This document shows, one piece after another, positions 56,205 to 64,000 of a DNA stretch of 64,000 nt. The notes under the pieces are model-generated. The model saw only the letters and a list, made by a program, of their open reading frames with translations, was not told the DNA's origin and searched no databases. How positions within the stretch are numbered: the first letter of the stretch is position 1; every line of letters starts with the position of its first letter. Position numbers and translations under genes: made by a program. Source of the stretch: Gerris lacustris (Eukaryota; Arthropoda; Insecta; Hemiptera; Gerridae); assembly GCA_951217055.1 (NCBI GenBank), contig OX578277.1, forward strand, positions 106,834,119 to 106,898,118. Direction: 5' to 3'.

Positions 56205-56701
56205 ACTGATAGTAACTTAAAATGGAAAGAATATATTAGCTGGATGGAAACAAGAGTAGGAAAAACTATGCATTATTAGTATGTATGTAGTAGTAGTTTT
56301 ATTAGAATTAGGGATTTTGCTAAAAGACCATATTAAAATTACTTCACCACGCTCTGGTAGAATCCATACTAAACTATTGTATACTAGCTTGGGGAATGGC
56401 TTCCCCAACAAGCATAGAACCTGCCAACATAATTCAAATAACTATATTAAAAATCTCATTAAAAAAGCCGAAAAGATATTCATCCGCGTTAACGTATTCT
56501 AAATCTAATGTGCTGTCAATAAAATCACTTTACGAAAAATCCGTATTAATACATTATTTTCATAATAATTTACCAACAGTTCCTCACACTTACTCTACTA
56601 GATCACAAAGACAGAAAACTTATAAAACTCCACTTTGCCGTACAACCACCAAACAAAGACACGCCACTTACATAATATTAATATTACATAAAAAATATTA
56701 A
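56205..56701 (+). pseudogene. LINE reverse transcriptase, C-terminal fragment B
   Basis: Resumes with TDSNLKWKEYISWMETRVGK, then after a stop and frameshifts reaches MASPTSIEPANIIQITILKI and SLKKPKRYSSALTYSKSNVL, SLYEKSVLIHYFHNN and YSTRSQRQK. W(G)MAS-T-IEP--IIQ--ILKI and the later YSTRS are usual in the end of insect LINE ORF2. The stops and shifts make it non-functional. Confidence 0.82.
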
Positions 56702-57044
56702 TAATATAAATATGTTCAAGAAAAAAATAAAGCAACATCTCCTAATTAGAAAATAGAAGATATTAAATTTAACTCTTTTCAATTATAAAATATAGAATAA
56801 AAAATATTGATCTAAAAATGAAAGATAATTTTATGAATAAGAATAAAACCAAAGAACTTATAAAGAATAAAAATATAAAAAAAACAAATATAACAAATAA
56901 ACAAGTAATAAATATACAGTTTTATAAATAAATAAATAAAATAATAAAGAATTAGCTATATTACAAAACAGCATATAATTGAATAATATAGAGACGGGGC
57001 CCTCCCTCTAGGTGTAAAAACACTTACTGAGGGTCCTCACCTTT
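56702..57044 (+). repeat. LINE 3' untranslated region, first part
   Basis: A+T-rich run, then GGGGCCCTCCCTCTAGGTG, AAAACACTTACTGAGGG and TCCTCACC. This is the GC-richer block that commonly precedes the tail in such LINEs. It is interrupted at 57045 by a TAGTCCAGG-ended element. Confidence 0.65.
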
Positions 57045-57622
57045 TAGTCCAGGAGATAGCGTGCAAAAAAGTGTTTGACTAACATCAAGCTAGAATTTTG
57101 TATACAAGTCAATCTTTTAGCGCCTTTTAAGGATATGTGGTCGGCTAAGTTCGTCTGCGGGACATAGCTTGGCAATAGGCGTTTGAAAAAAACAAACCAG
57201 TAGAGAGCGGCCATGTCTCGCCAATTATGGTGGACAATGTGATTTTCATGATCCTGAGTACAGAATTAGTTAGTTCACCAAAAATCAAGTCGATGTTATT
57301 TTCACACTTGATAGGTCAGTTACTCAAATATTACTGAAAATCAACGTGGACACCTGTCAAGGCACAAACTAACATCAACTTGATTTTCGGTCTACTAACT
57401 AATTCTGTACTCAGGGTCATGAAAATCACATTGTCCACCATAATTTGTGAGACATGGCCGCTCTCCACCGGTTTGTTTTTTCAAACGCCTATTGCCAAGC
57501 TATGTCCCGCAGACGAACTTAGCCGACCACATATTCTTAAAAGGCGCTATAAGATTGACTTGTATACAAAATTCTAGCTTGTTGTTAGTCAGACACTTTT
57601 TTGCACGCTATCTCCTGGACTA
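57045..57622. mobile_element. TAGTCCAGG-ended element 3 (578-bp near-perfect palindrome), TTT duplication
   Basis: Both ends read TAGTCCAGGAGATAGCGTGC inward. The arms of about 270 bp are almost identical (GACATAGCTTGGCAATAGGC, GAGCGGCCATGTCTC) around a short centre near 57,330. TTT flanks it (57042-57044 and 57623-57625). Removing the element and one TTT restores CTCACC-TTT-GCTTTG of the LINE tail. The 63- and 65-codon frames read through the right arm and are not genes. Confidence 0.85.
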
Positions 57623-57702
57623 TTTGCTTTGTATATGAAATGTAAATTTACTTATTGTTAAAAATGGTGGAAATAAAGATTTATTATTATTATTATTATT
57701 AT
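57623..57702 (+). repeat. LINE 3' end with (TTA)n tail
   Basis: GCTTTGTATATGAAATGT, then GGTGGAAATAAAGATTTATTA and about seven TTA units. An AATAAAG signal and a short microsatellite tail are typical of the 3' ends of these LINEs. Confidence 0.75.
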
Positions 57703-57803
57703 ATGCTTATGACACTAAAGATGAAAGCCTAAGGTGCAATATACATATACATTGCTATTTGTTAATAGCGCCCCACGGTTTTATAAATAGTGACATAAAT
57801 ATG
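57703..57803. other. Short unique spacer
   Basis: No feature recognised between the LINE tail and the 68-bp array. Confidence 0.4.
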
Positions 57804-58635
57804 CATATACTGTGAACGCTCGTATATTGTGAACATTCATAACTGTGAACGCTTGTATACTGTGAACGCTCGTATACTGTAGACGCTCGTATATTGTAAA
57901 CATTCATATACTGTGAACGCTTGTATACTGTGAACGCTCGTATACTGTAGACGCTCGTATATTGTAAACATTCATATACTGTGAACGCTTGTATACTGTG
58001 AACGCTCGTATACTGTAAACGCTCGTATATTGTAAACATTCATATACTGTGAACGCTCGTATACTGTGAACGCTCGTATACTGTAGACGCTCGTATATTG
58101 TAAACATTCATATACTGTGAACGCTCGTATACTGTAGACGCTCGTATATTGTAAACATTCATATACTGTGAACGCTTGTATACTGTGAACGCTCGTATAC
58201 TGTAGACGCTCGTATATTGTAAACATTCATATACTGTGAACGCTCGTATACTGTGAACGCTCGTATACTGTAGACGCTCGTATATTGTAAACATTCATAT
58301 ACTGTGAACGCTTGTATACTGTGAACGCTCGTATACTGTAGACGCTCGTATATTGTAAACATTCATATACTGTGAACGCATGTATACTGTGAACGCTCGT
58401 ATACTGTAGACGCTCGTATATTGTAAACATTCATATACTGTGAACGCTTGTATACTGTGAACGCTCGTATACTGTAGACGCTCGTATATTGTAAACATTC
58501 ATATACTGTGAACGCTCGTATACTGTGAACGCTCGTATACTGTAGACGCTCGTATATTGTAAACATTCATATACTGTGAACGCTCGTATACTGTGACCGG
58601 ACGTACACTTTTTAACATTCGTATACTGTGAACGC
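57804..58635 (-). repeat. Tandem array of 68-bp units, each made of four 17-bp subunits
   Basis: The subunit is TATACTGTGAACGCTCG with variants CTGTAGACG, TTGTAAACATTCA and CTTG. Four variants in fixed order form the 68-bp unit, about 12 copies. Minus-strand open frames restart every 68 bp (FTIYERLQYTSVHSI-type), purely from the periodicity. Subunits decay after 58,590. Confidence 0.92.
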
Positions 58636-59184
58636 GATACAACTCTCAGAAAAACTTTTTCATATACTAGTTCATAATTATACTTAGCCCAATGTTTTCC
58701 TTTTATTAGTTTTCTTAGGTACATTTAATTATTATTGACCATTTTATCAAAATGTATCATAAAAATAACTTCTCCTCGGTGGCGAATCGAACCCGGCCTC
58801 TCTCCGTCCGCGTTTAAAGCAATTTTCTTAGGAACTAGATTTATCCCGGGAAAACGGCTTATATTGTTATATTCAAATTTAAAAAGACTACATTTTACAA
58901 TTTTTTAATCAAAATCAACTGAACCGTTTTCAAAAAAATTTATTTTTAATTTCACGTCCATTCAGAGTTTTTGGGGGATAGCGCCCCCACATTTGGAGCT
59001 AAAATTAATGGACATGATTTTTCTGAACATTTATACCAAATTTCGTCAAAATCGGCACACAAACATTTTATAAAACCCACTTAAAAGGGGTCTAAAAGTT
59101 TAAATTCATCGAAATCAAATTTTCGCGCTATCACAATACTATCTCTTTGTATGAGAAATTAAAAAATACCTACATACATATATT
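58636..59184. other. Spacer with a tRNA T-arm-like scrap
   Basis: On the minus strand near 58,783-58,803 GGCCGGGTTCGATTCGCC resembles a tRNA B box/T-arm. There is no matching acceptor or D-arm, so it is not called as a tRNA. Other phrases (GATAGCGCCCCCACATTTGG, CCAAATTTCGTCAAAATCGG) look like dispersed insect repeats. Confidence 0.4.
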
Positions 59185-59422
59185 GGCACATCTTTAGATT
59201 GTTACTCCCCTATGTTTTTTTTTTAGAATATTAATGATTTTGACTAAATAACTATTAAGATAAAGGGATGTTTGGTCCAATGTACTTTCGGACAAAGGAA
59301 TATCACATTTCTATTTTTATTAGGGGAGTAACAGTCTAAAGAAGAACATTCCGTACACCTTCTTTAGATTGGTACTCCCCTCTGTTTTTTTTATAGAGGG
59401 AGTAACAATCTGAAGAAGTGCC
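59185..59422 (+). mobile_element. Intact 238-bp MITE, parent of the 74-bp satellite, 8-bp target duplication
   Basis: CATATATT lies on both sides (59177-59184, 59423-59430). The left end GGCACATCTTTAGATTG and the right end inward GGCACTTCTTCAGATTG are imperfect inverted repeats. The right third holds one whole palindromic unit plus half of another: GGGGAGTAACAGTCTAAAG, AACATTCCGTACACC, TTCTTTAGATTGGTACTCCC, an A/T-rich loop, GGGAGTAACAATCTGAAG. This is the reverse complement of the satellite monomer. An 8-bp duplication fits hAT, P or Merlin groups; the GG start fits Merlin better than CAG-ended hAT, but no transposase settles it. Confidence 0.88.
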
Positions 59423-59674
59423 CATATATTTTTATTGTATCTTTTGTAAAAGCGAGTTTTTTTTTTTTGAATATTTTTATCCAAAGGATTAAAACTACTT
59501 ATCGTGTATATGCTACATATTAATTAAATCGGTGTATTGCTTTTTATTTTTGACAAAATTGTGAGGTAAGCGCAAGTATGTATGTGTACAGATTGCTTAC
59601 ATTTTCACGGCGAAGTTTAACTTAGTCCGTGGCTTCCCCGATGGCACTGCGTACAATGTACAATAACTACTCAC
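59423..59674. other. Spacer, nothing certain
   Basis: A/T-rich to about 59,600, then GC-richer. On the minus strand this would be the start of the intron after the candidate exon at 59675-59789. Confidence 0.35.
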
Positions 59675-59789
59675 CTTCTCTCCCAGTGTTGATTCTGCCA
59701 ACATTATATTTGACCTTCACAATCCCCTTCCTGCATCTCCCCCTCCAGTCAAAATCGGTCTCGGTATTCCCCTGGGGCTTTTCCCACAT
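59675..59789 (-). CDS. Candidate first coding exon of an unidentified gene
   Basis: On the minus strand ATG at 59789 opens MWEKPQGNTETDFDWRGRCR and KGIVKVKYNVGRINTGRE. It then ends AGAGAAG before GTGAGT, a consensus donor (38 codons plus one base). The block is clearly more GC-rich than its surroundings and lies about 175 bp downstream of a TGACGTCA site. I do not recognise the peptide and found no following exon between here and 55 kb. A chance frame in a GC-rich repeat is a real alternative. Confidence 0.35.
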
Positions 59790-60560
59790 TAACCCGGTTA
59801 TTCTTTAAGCCTTGTTCCCATCGGCCTGCCATTTGACGAGCCTGGTCAGAAGTTTGTCAGACCACTTGTGGGATCTCAAATACTCGTATAACTTCTACCT
59901 ACTCGGGGTGGGTCGGAAAAGCTCGAGTTAGCTCGGCCTTTTCCGTGTATACGCCGGGGAAGTGTGACGTCACTTACGTAAAAAAAGTGTGTGAAGTTAG
60001 GTTAGCTGGCTCATAACATTGGATATAGGTGGGGGTTTATCAGTGCTATTTTATTTTATTATTATTTTTTAATCAATTATTTGTTTTATCATCTATAATG
60101 TATACATTTATTGGCTTATTAATGATGTTACTGATACATGATAAGGTTAAAAACAGTTAAAAAAGCTTTTAATAGATTAAAAAGAGCACATCTGTAAGTA
60201 AGTTATTTTACATCTTATTTGAGTTATTTGTGAGAATTATTTGTTTTATCATCTATAATGTAAACATTTGTTGGCTTATTAATGATGTTACTAATATATG
60301 ATAAGGTTAAGAACGGTTAAAAAAGCTTTTAATACAATAAAAAGAGGAAAAAACTATAAAATGCTTACAGAACTCTAGTAAACAATGGTTTGTTAAAGAA
60401 AAGATAACCTGACGAAAAATCGTGGAGGGCGCATGACGTCACAGCAACCTTTGTCACTTTTACGTAACCTCTCTGACGCGACGTATTGTCGGTAACTCTT
60501 CCGACGTCAAAGACTTTTGGTTTCATCGAATGACAAGCCTCAGTACGGCTCGAACACAGA
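59790..60560. promoter_or_regulatory. GC-richer region with two perfect TGACGTCA sites
   Basis: TGACGTCA occurs at 59965-59972 and 60434-60441, each near TTACGTAA-like sequence (CACTTACGTAAAAAAAGTG; CACTTTTACGTAACC). The two ends are thus loosely mirror-symmetric around the A/T-rich middle. This could be a CRE-type promoter area or the inverted ends of an unrecognised element. No TATA box with a start site can be assigned. Confidence 0.3.
60076..60347 (+). repeat. Two-copy tandem duplication, 160-bp period
   Basis: ATTATTTGTTTTATCATC and then ATAATGTA-ACATTT-TTGG, GATAAGGTTAA-AAC-GTTAA and AAAAGCTTTTAATA occur at 60,076-60,187 and 60,236-60,347 with several substitutions. Confidence 0.85.
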
Positions 60561-60756
60561 TCTGATGCGGTTTGTTTAGGTAGTTTGCGCAGTTTTTATC
60601 ACACATAAACATAATAAAATATAAATATAATAGACTGCCAATTAGTGTGGCACATAGCTTCCTCGCATCCTATCATGTACTTTATTGTTATATTAACATT
60701 AAAATTATTGTTATATTGTTTATTGTGTAAAAACTATTAATAGTTTTAGCTTTTAG

Positions 60757-61210
60757 CGATCTTTAACACTTCATAGCGGTGTCGCTGTTGGTTTTACTAA
60801 CAAATTGTATTTGTAAAAAATGTTTGTCGATAGATTATAGATGAATAGATGAAGTTAGATTTTTTCCCGACCTAAAATTCCAATTTTAAATTTGAAGTTC
60901 ACGTTTACGCGAGAGTTGCTCGTGAGTGCTTGGACGGATAACGTTGTCTAACGAACTCGTCCTGGGCATTGGTAAAATAAACATGTCTACCAAATTTCAT
61001 TAAAATCGGTCGACATTTACTCAAGTTATCATCACACGTTTCATAATTCACGGACACACAGACCGATAGACAGACAGACAGACAGACACGAGAACAAAAA
61101 TGTTCCCTGGTGTCTGAAGCGGATTTCTGTCTTGGAATTTTTAAAATCGGAGACATAAAAGTTTTTCGTTCTCAAAAGTGAACACAATGCTTCCGTTACA
61201 TTCTGTAAGC
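60757..61210 (-). repeat. Dispersed repeat joining the GCGAG..GGATAACG block and the GATTTCTGTCTTGGAATT block
   Basis: Begins with AGCGATCTTTAACACTTCATA (compare 19,064). It continues with CGCGAGAGTTGCTCGTGAG and ACCAAATTTCATTAAAATCGG, a CAGACAGACAGACAGACAC tract, and GGATTTCTGTCTTGGAATTT, and ends GTAAGCTCGGAAGC. It shows that the fragments at 4.8, 7.1, 13.6, 14.4, 19.4 and 61.7 kb belong to one longer family. The 78- and 83-codon minus-strand frames (SVCLSVCLSVCVSV) come from the CAGA tract. Confidence 0.65.
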
Positions 61211-61710
61211 TCGGAAGCAATAATAAATAGTATATAAATATTATTATATAAATATAATATAAATATATTTTGAACACAGAAAAATCTATCTTTAAACATA
61301 CACTGACATCAGAACACTGTACCTACTAGCTTTGTTGGCTCTTTCGACTTGTGGCCATTCGAAACTCGCCAAGCCACGAGCCTTTCCACGCCTTGGAATC
61401 AAGGGTTTTCATCATTTAGTCGACAATCTTTATTATTGGTAAAACCCAGAAAGTATTGACCTTGAAGAATATAGGTTATTATGAGGTAGTAATACGTCAC
61501 TCATTCCGTTATAGTGAGTGGGGGCCACGATGCATTCAAATAATTTGATACAGTAGGAACACCGTGATTATTTGCCAGTGTTGCAACTTATTGCAGTGTT
61601 ATCAATGTTTTTTTTTTTTAAATTAAAACCTTTATTGAGCAATTCAATCAATACAAAAAAATATACGTAGTGCACAAAACTCTATAATTTCCACAATTAG
61701 TAATAATTTT
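61211..61710. other. Mixed sequence with one unexplained 50-codon frame
   Basis: At 61,310-61,470 a plus-strand frame reads FVGSFDLWPFETRQATSLST and PWNQGFSSFSRQSLLLVKP before a stop. Base composition is more coding-like than the flanks, but there is no start, splice context or family match that I know. The rest is A/T-rich. Confidence 0.3.
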
Positions 61711-61985
61711 ACTTTTTGGAACGAAGTTCCTTATGGCACGTTCTGGAGCCCGGGAGTGAATCCGAAAAAAACGACCAAAATCACCGTCACAAAATAACCG
61801 TCACAAAATCACCGTCACGCAAAATCCGTCACGAAGTCTACAGATGACGATAACTTGAGTAAAAGCTTTAAAAGACGGGAAAAAGTATTATTAAGGAAGC
61901 CTGTTACTTGACTTGTTTTGATTATTTTTGTTGTATAATATGTCAAAAATGTCACTTTGTTTTGTAAATAAACTAGCCGAATTGG
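61711..61985 (+). repeat. GGAACGAAGTTCC-ended dispersed repeat, copy 3
   Basis: GGAACGAAGTTCC at 61718-61730, then GGAGCCCGGGAGTGAATCCG and three ACCGTCACAAAA units, mirroring 19,535-19,653. The tail (AAGGAAGCCTGTTACTTGAC) mirrors 19,340-19,365. It is followed by the hairpin GGCACGCTTCGCGTGCC at 61985-62001. Confidence 0.65.
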
Positions 61986-62880
61986 CACGCTTCGCGTGCC
62001 TTATTCGTCTAGAAGTTGGCGCTAGGTGTAAAAAATAATTAAAACAATATAAGTAATATATCTTTTTTATTAAATAATTTTGTATTTTAGTGCAATTAGT
62101 TTATATTATTTTTTATTGCTTATTTTTAAACATTTTATCTCAATTAAATATATGACCTGCTTATTTTTATATAAAATATATTTTTCATTATAAATGAATT
62201 TAACCATAAGTTTTTATATTTCCTACATATTTACTTGGCACTAACTATGTGGATAATGTATTTTGTTTAACAGTGTAATTTTTTTTTATTTAATAATATT
62301 ATTGCATCAGAAATGAAATCTTAACTCATAAAACTGTTGTTGGTAAAAGTTTTGTATGTCTTAGTTTGTTAGTTCACCGCTAGAATGCGTTTGAAGTTTA
62401 GTTTCTAAATGAAGTTCCTTAGGGCATGGCACAAACAATATTTTAATGCTTTTAGTAATTTTTCAGCAGAATTTAATTAGTTTTCAGCAAATTTGCTTCA
62501 TGGAAAGTCTGTTCGGAAAAAATCCGCAAGTTATTTTATTTGTTTTGTCATATCCCAAATATTTACAATCCTTCATTTTGACAGATTTCAAATTTAAGAT
62601 TTTTTATTAAGAGGTAAACAGTGAATGACAGCGAAAAAGAATGAGTAAACCAATTAAACAAAGAAGATAAATTAATTGAATTAAAAAACGTAGTATATAT
62701 AAAGTTCTTTTTATCTTGTAATTTTATACATATATCTATATTTGATTAATTTATATTTTTATTTTTCTATACACTTTATTCTTTTATTGCCGCGCCGTAT
62801 CAAAAATTGTCAAAATGTGTCAAAAATAAACAAAACAATGCACCCCCCCACAAAGACAAACCCAAGCCTTTCTCAAAGTC
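61986..62880. other. A+T-rich stretch, no gene recognised
   Basis: After the GGCACGCTTCGCGTGCC hairpin and TCGTCTAGAAGTTGGCGC, the sequence is A/T-rich with no supported feature. Confidence 0.4.
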
Positions 62881-63320
62881 TTCTCTCATTAGTTGGTCAT
62901 ATTATGTCAAATTAAACACCAGAAAACTGATGTAGAAAGCTTGTCGCCAAGAGTAACGGCTACAATTAGACTAACTCAACCAACAATTCACGGAACTAAA
63001 AAAAAAAAATCAAAACAAATCAAATGCGCAGCAGTCTATCGAATAAAAAATCCTTACTCTGCTGAGCAGCAGCAGTGGTTTATTCATTCATTGAATATTA
63101 TCAAAATTGGTATTGTTGTAAAGGTCTCGATAAGAGCAGTAAAAAATTATTAATTAGTTTTCCATTTAAATTATAATCTAAAAAACCAATTCGGAAAAAC
63201 AGATAAATTAACGGTTTTTTATGCTTTACACCCCTTAAAATGTAAAATTTTGAAAAAGTGTACATAACAACAATGAAAGTACTTTTCAAGCACTGTAAAA
63301 TTATATATAATATGATATAT
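62881..63320 (-). repeat. Region with a diverged Helitron-type unit on the minus strand
   Basis: On the minus strand the sequence below 63,300 reads CTTGAAAAGTACTTTCATTG, TTGTTATGTACACTTTTTC and TTTTAAGGGGTGTAAA. This is the same order as GAAAAGCTCTTTAAGAG, TTGTTATGTACACTTTTGTC, AGGAGGGGGGTAAA at 11,220. The 62-codon frame at 63101-63289 is its read-through. A plus-strand frame at 62893-63153 is unexplained. Confidence 0.5.
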
Positions 63321-64000
63321 TTCGATCATTGTACCCATGTACCTCATATAGGTACCAACATTATATTAAAACAAATTAAATTCACTGAATGGTATAAAGC
63401 TTACTAAATAAAATCATTACTAATAACACATTGTTTCACAACATAAAATCTCAAGTTAAAATAACACATTGGTACCGTATGTACCAAAAGTACACATGTG
63501 TACAAATATGTTCAAGTATTAATTTTTTTCCGAGTTCCTAATATTAAATAAGGCATGCATACAAATTTTAAATCAAATCGAATCAATATTTCTCATATTA
63601 TTAATTTTTTATTAATTTCCCTATTTTTGGGCCCAGATTTTGAGCCGGAAAATTTGGGCAAAAAAAGTTGTCGACAACCACATACAAACTATACGTTTTT
63701 TTAAAGCCCCCGTCGAGTAGATTACAAATATGCCGTCAGTTTACCATTTAGCACTTTAAAAGCCCAAAAAATGGCCAATCGAAAACCCCAAAAATTGCCA
63801 AATATGAACTTTGAGTGGCTTTTTCTCGGAAACTAAGAGTCTTGGAAAAAAAAGTCCAAGAGCACTTTCGTCTTGTATTTTTCATTTTTATAAGCGTGAC
63901 AAATTTCATGAAGATAGCACACCCCTGTGATTTTTTTACCCGAAAAAGTCAAAATGAAGATAACAAAATAAATGAGGTATATTCGTAAACGTCTCGAAAA
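63321..64000. other. A+T-rich end of window with dispersed-repeat phrases
   Basis: GTCGAGTAGATTACAAATATG near 63,712 recurs as GACGAGTAGATTACAAATAT near 28,380. TTTTTCTCGGAAACTAAGAG and GTGACAAATTTCATGAAGATAG are further repeat-like phrases. No gene. Confidence 0.4.

Noticed and set aside
57755..58724. Series of overlapping minus-strand frames
   Set aside because: They restart every 68 bp and are translations of the tandem array.
58783..58803. tRNA gene on the minus strand (GGTTCGATTCG)
   Set aside because: T-arm-like phrase only; upstream sequence does not form the other arms.
59815..60560. Transposon with TGACGTCA-containing inverted ends
   Set aside because: The two ends share motifs but do not align as continuous inverted repeats, and no target duplication is seen.
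60905..61277. Cysteine/leucine-rich frame with SVCLSVCLSVCVSV
   Set aside because: Produced by a CAGA microsatellite tract inside a dispersed repeat; similar tracts occur in many insect repeats.
61310..61470. Small gene FVGSFDLWPFETRQATSLST
   Set aside because: No start codon, splice context or recognised family; left as an unexplained frame.
62893..63153. Plus-strand frame as a piggyBac C-terminal remnant (RLTQPTIHGTKKKKSKQIKC)
   Set aside because: The RLT...KKK..K.C pattern is suggestive, but too short and lacking the cysteine pairs to support a call.

Overview
The window is eukaryotic nuclear DNA, clearly A+T-rich and packed with repeats. An arthropod, most likely an insect, is suggested by the mix of piggyBac, hAT, PIF/Harbinger, pogo-like and Helitron-like elements, a LINE with a (TTA)n tail, and a spliced gene for a small four-pass membrane protein of a type known from insects. 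There is no sign of bacterial organisation. Nearly all long open frames are chance readings through repeats.

Positions 4,083-23,409 (minus strand) hold the one gene I can assemble completely. Six coding exons (23384-23303, 20580-20498, 19812-19731, 10594-10518, 5265-5136, 4161-4088) join in phase with GT..AG borders into a 175-residue protein with four hydrophobic segments. All exons are short, so the gene does not stand out as an open frame. Its introns carry a foldback element with GC-rich hairpins, an AGGGTCCG-ended element, a palindromic microsatellite, minisatellites, a Helitron-like cluster split by a 3.1-kb hAT element, a piggyBac relic, a 5S-rRNA-like scrap and a pogo-like element. 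A large inverted repeat (260-4046) with a nested Harbinger-like MITE lies directly beyond its 3' end.

Positions 23,700-29,345 hold two nested elements of a TAGTCCAGG-ended family and a small MITE-like element split by another insertion. Positions 29,346-55,101 are a 25.6-kb array of about 346 copies of a 74-bp monomer. It sits inside the ends of the same MITE family seen intact at 59,185-59,422 (8-bp target duplication) and at 27,954-28,692. The array has layered higher-order duplications: 65/64-mer, 77/53-mer with an inner 24-mer, 32-mer and 3-mer blocks.

Positions 55,146-57,702 are a broken LINE reverse-transcriptase gene, its (TTA)n tail, and two later insertions. Next come a 68-bp tandem array (57,804-58,635), the intact MITE, a GC-richer patch with a possible minus-strand first exon and two TGACGTCA sites (59,610-60,560), and further dispersed repeats to the end of the window.
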